Shown here one piece after another: positions 22,758-23,459 of a stretch of 23,459 bases of DNA. The notes below the pieces were generated by a model. It made no database searches. It had not been told where the DNA came from and was given only the letters and a program-made list of their open reading frames with translations. The first letter of the stretch is position 1, and every line of letters starts with the position of its first letter. Source of the stretch: AM-2324 sp042091035 (lineage in GTDB: Bacteria; Bacteroidota; Bacteroidia; Chitinophagales; Saprospiraceae); contig JBELIG010000025.1 of NCBI GenBank assembly GCA_042091035.1, positions 1-23,459 on the forward strand, written 5' to 3'. Made by a program: the position numbers and the translations under genes.

Positions 22758-23459
22758 TTAATTGGGCAAAAGGCCTTTCTTGTATTTTTTCGAAATTTGA
22801 AATGGAAACTCTAGAGGTCCTTCTGTTTCTATTTTATTGAAATTCAGTTTTAGACTCCCTTCTGGTTTGTCATTATCATATACTTCAAATGTACGAAAAA
22901 AAGCAAATTGATGCTTGTCATTAAGTTCCTTGTAATCATCCATACGGACATGTACACTTCCGTTTGATGACTTGTCAACCAATTCCATAGTTGAGATTAA
23001 TCCTTCAGGGGACACTTCATAGTAAGCGCTTTTTGATGAGTTTTGCGAAACAACCCAAGTTCCTTTTCTATTTTCATCAATGTTGAATTCGTTGGAAAAG
23101 AATATTGGATTTCCAAGAAGTGCCTGCTGGACCATATCGAAGCTAAGAGGTATGTCACCAGCTAGATCTGAGAGTTCTGCCCAGCTGAATTGGTCATAAC
23201 TTCTTCCTATCCTGTTGATTATATAAACAGAATCAGGCTTCATAAGTATACGGCCTACTTCAAAGCCAAACTTTTTTGCCACTCCCCAGATCGCCTCATT
23301 TTTTTGTAATCTTAATTCCACAGGAAAGGACAATTTCTGTCCATTGAAATCAGCTGTAGCTTTAATCTTAGTTTTTAGCCAATCAACATTTACCTGATTT
23401 TCAATCATCTTATTGACAATCTTTGCTGTTTTTCGATCTGTATTTTCAAAGTTTTTCTT
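22758..23459 (-). CDS. DUF4292 family protein, 5' end beyond the window
   Basis: The reading frame is open to the right edge of the window, so the true start lies beyond 23459; 233 residues are visible. The ATG at 23408 is internal, since codons before it (KKNFENTDRKTAKIVNK) continue the family pattern. The protein fits DUF4292, predicted secreted or lipoprotein beta-rich proteins of Bacteroidota, usually starting with a lipoprotein signal that would be in the missing part. The alternating strands, an IWGVAKKFGFEVGRILMKPD segment and a short helical insert (SFDMVQQALLGNP) resemble the LolA/LolB-type lipid-carrying fold, but that is inference. It is the first visible gene of the operon leading into envC, 15 bp away. 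Confidence 0.85.
   Translation of the reverse strand, partial: KKNFENTDRKTAKIVNKMIENQVNVDWLKTKIKATADFNGQKLSFPVELRLQKNEAIWGVAKKFGFEVGRILMKPDSVYIINRIGRSYDQFSWAELSDLAGDIPLSFDMVQQALLGNPIFFSNEFNIDENRKGTWVVSQNSSKSAYYEVSPEGLISTMELVDKSSNGSVHVRMDDYKELNDKHQFAFFRTFEVYDNDKPEGSLKLNFNKIETEGPLEFPFQISKKYKKGLLPN

Noticed and set aside
23406..23408. ATG at 23408 as the start of the DUF4292 gene
   Set aside because: The frame is open to the window edge and family-like sequence continues upstream of this ATG; a signal peptide is still missing.

Overview
The window reads as a chromosomal stretch of a free-living, probably aquatic Bacteroidota bacterium (Cytophagia- or Saprospiria-like; finer placement is not possible from this sequence alone). 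The evidence is a type IX secretion (T9SS) C-terminal sorting domain, DUF2279, DUF4292 and DUF5117/5118-type proteins, a FtsK with the Walker A form GATGQGKS, low GC, and almost no Shine-Dalgarno sites. Twenty protein genes fill nearly all of the DNA, the last cut by the right edge. I see no tRNA, rRNA, CRISPR array, insertion sequence or prophage, and no gap above 300 bases without a gene.

Left part (1-8.2 kb): seven genes alternate strictly in strand (+ - + - + - +): a secreted T9SS protein built from about four divergent repeats, a prohibitin/SPFH membrane protein, a DUF2279 protein, a small PepSY membrane protein, a lipoprotein amidohydrolase of the YtcJ type, an iodotyrosine-deiodinase-like flavoprotein (the most specific biochemical call here), and a group II PLP-dependent decarboxylase. 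Two convergent junctions have their stop codons 0-1 bp apart with no hairpin. Others carry compact two-way terminators.

Middle (8.2-16 kb): a half-size DMT (DUF606) transporter, the DNA translocase FtsK, a cyclic-nucleotide-type metallophosphoesterase, a large secreted metzincin-like zinc protease, then a 116-residue unknown protein tightly joined to rfbA (dTDP-glucose synthesis).

Right part (16-23.5 kb), all on the minus strand: a PadR regulator with a PspC/toast-rack-like membrane protein downstream, forming a likely autoregulated two-gene envelope-response operon with a cluster of TATGCAA motifs over its promoter; a 302-residue protein that looks like a degenerate DEDD exonuclease fold behind an Asn/Arg/Gly-rich tail; and a four-gene operon DUF4292 - EnvC-like murein hydrolase activator - HflX GTPase - M29 aminopeptidase.

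Most of the window is housekeeping or envelope biology. The points most worth following are the bacterial halotyrosine dehalogenase homologue next to an aromatic-type decarboxylase, the degenerate nuclease-like protein, and the PadR operator cluster.
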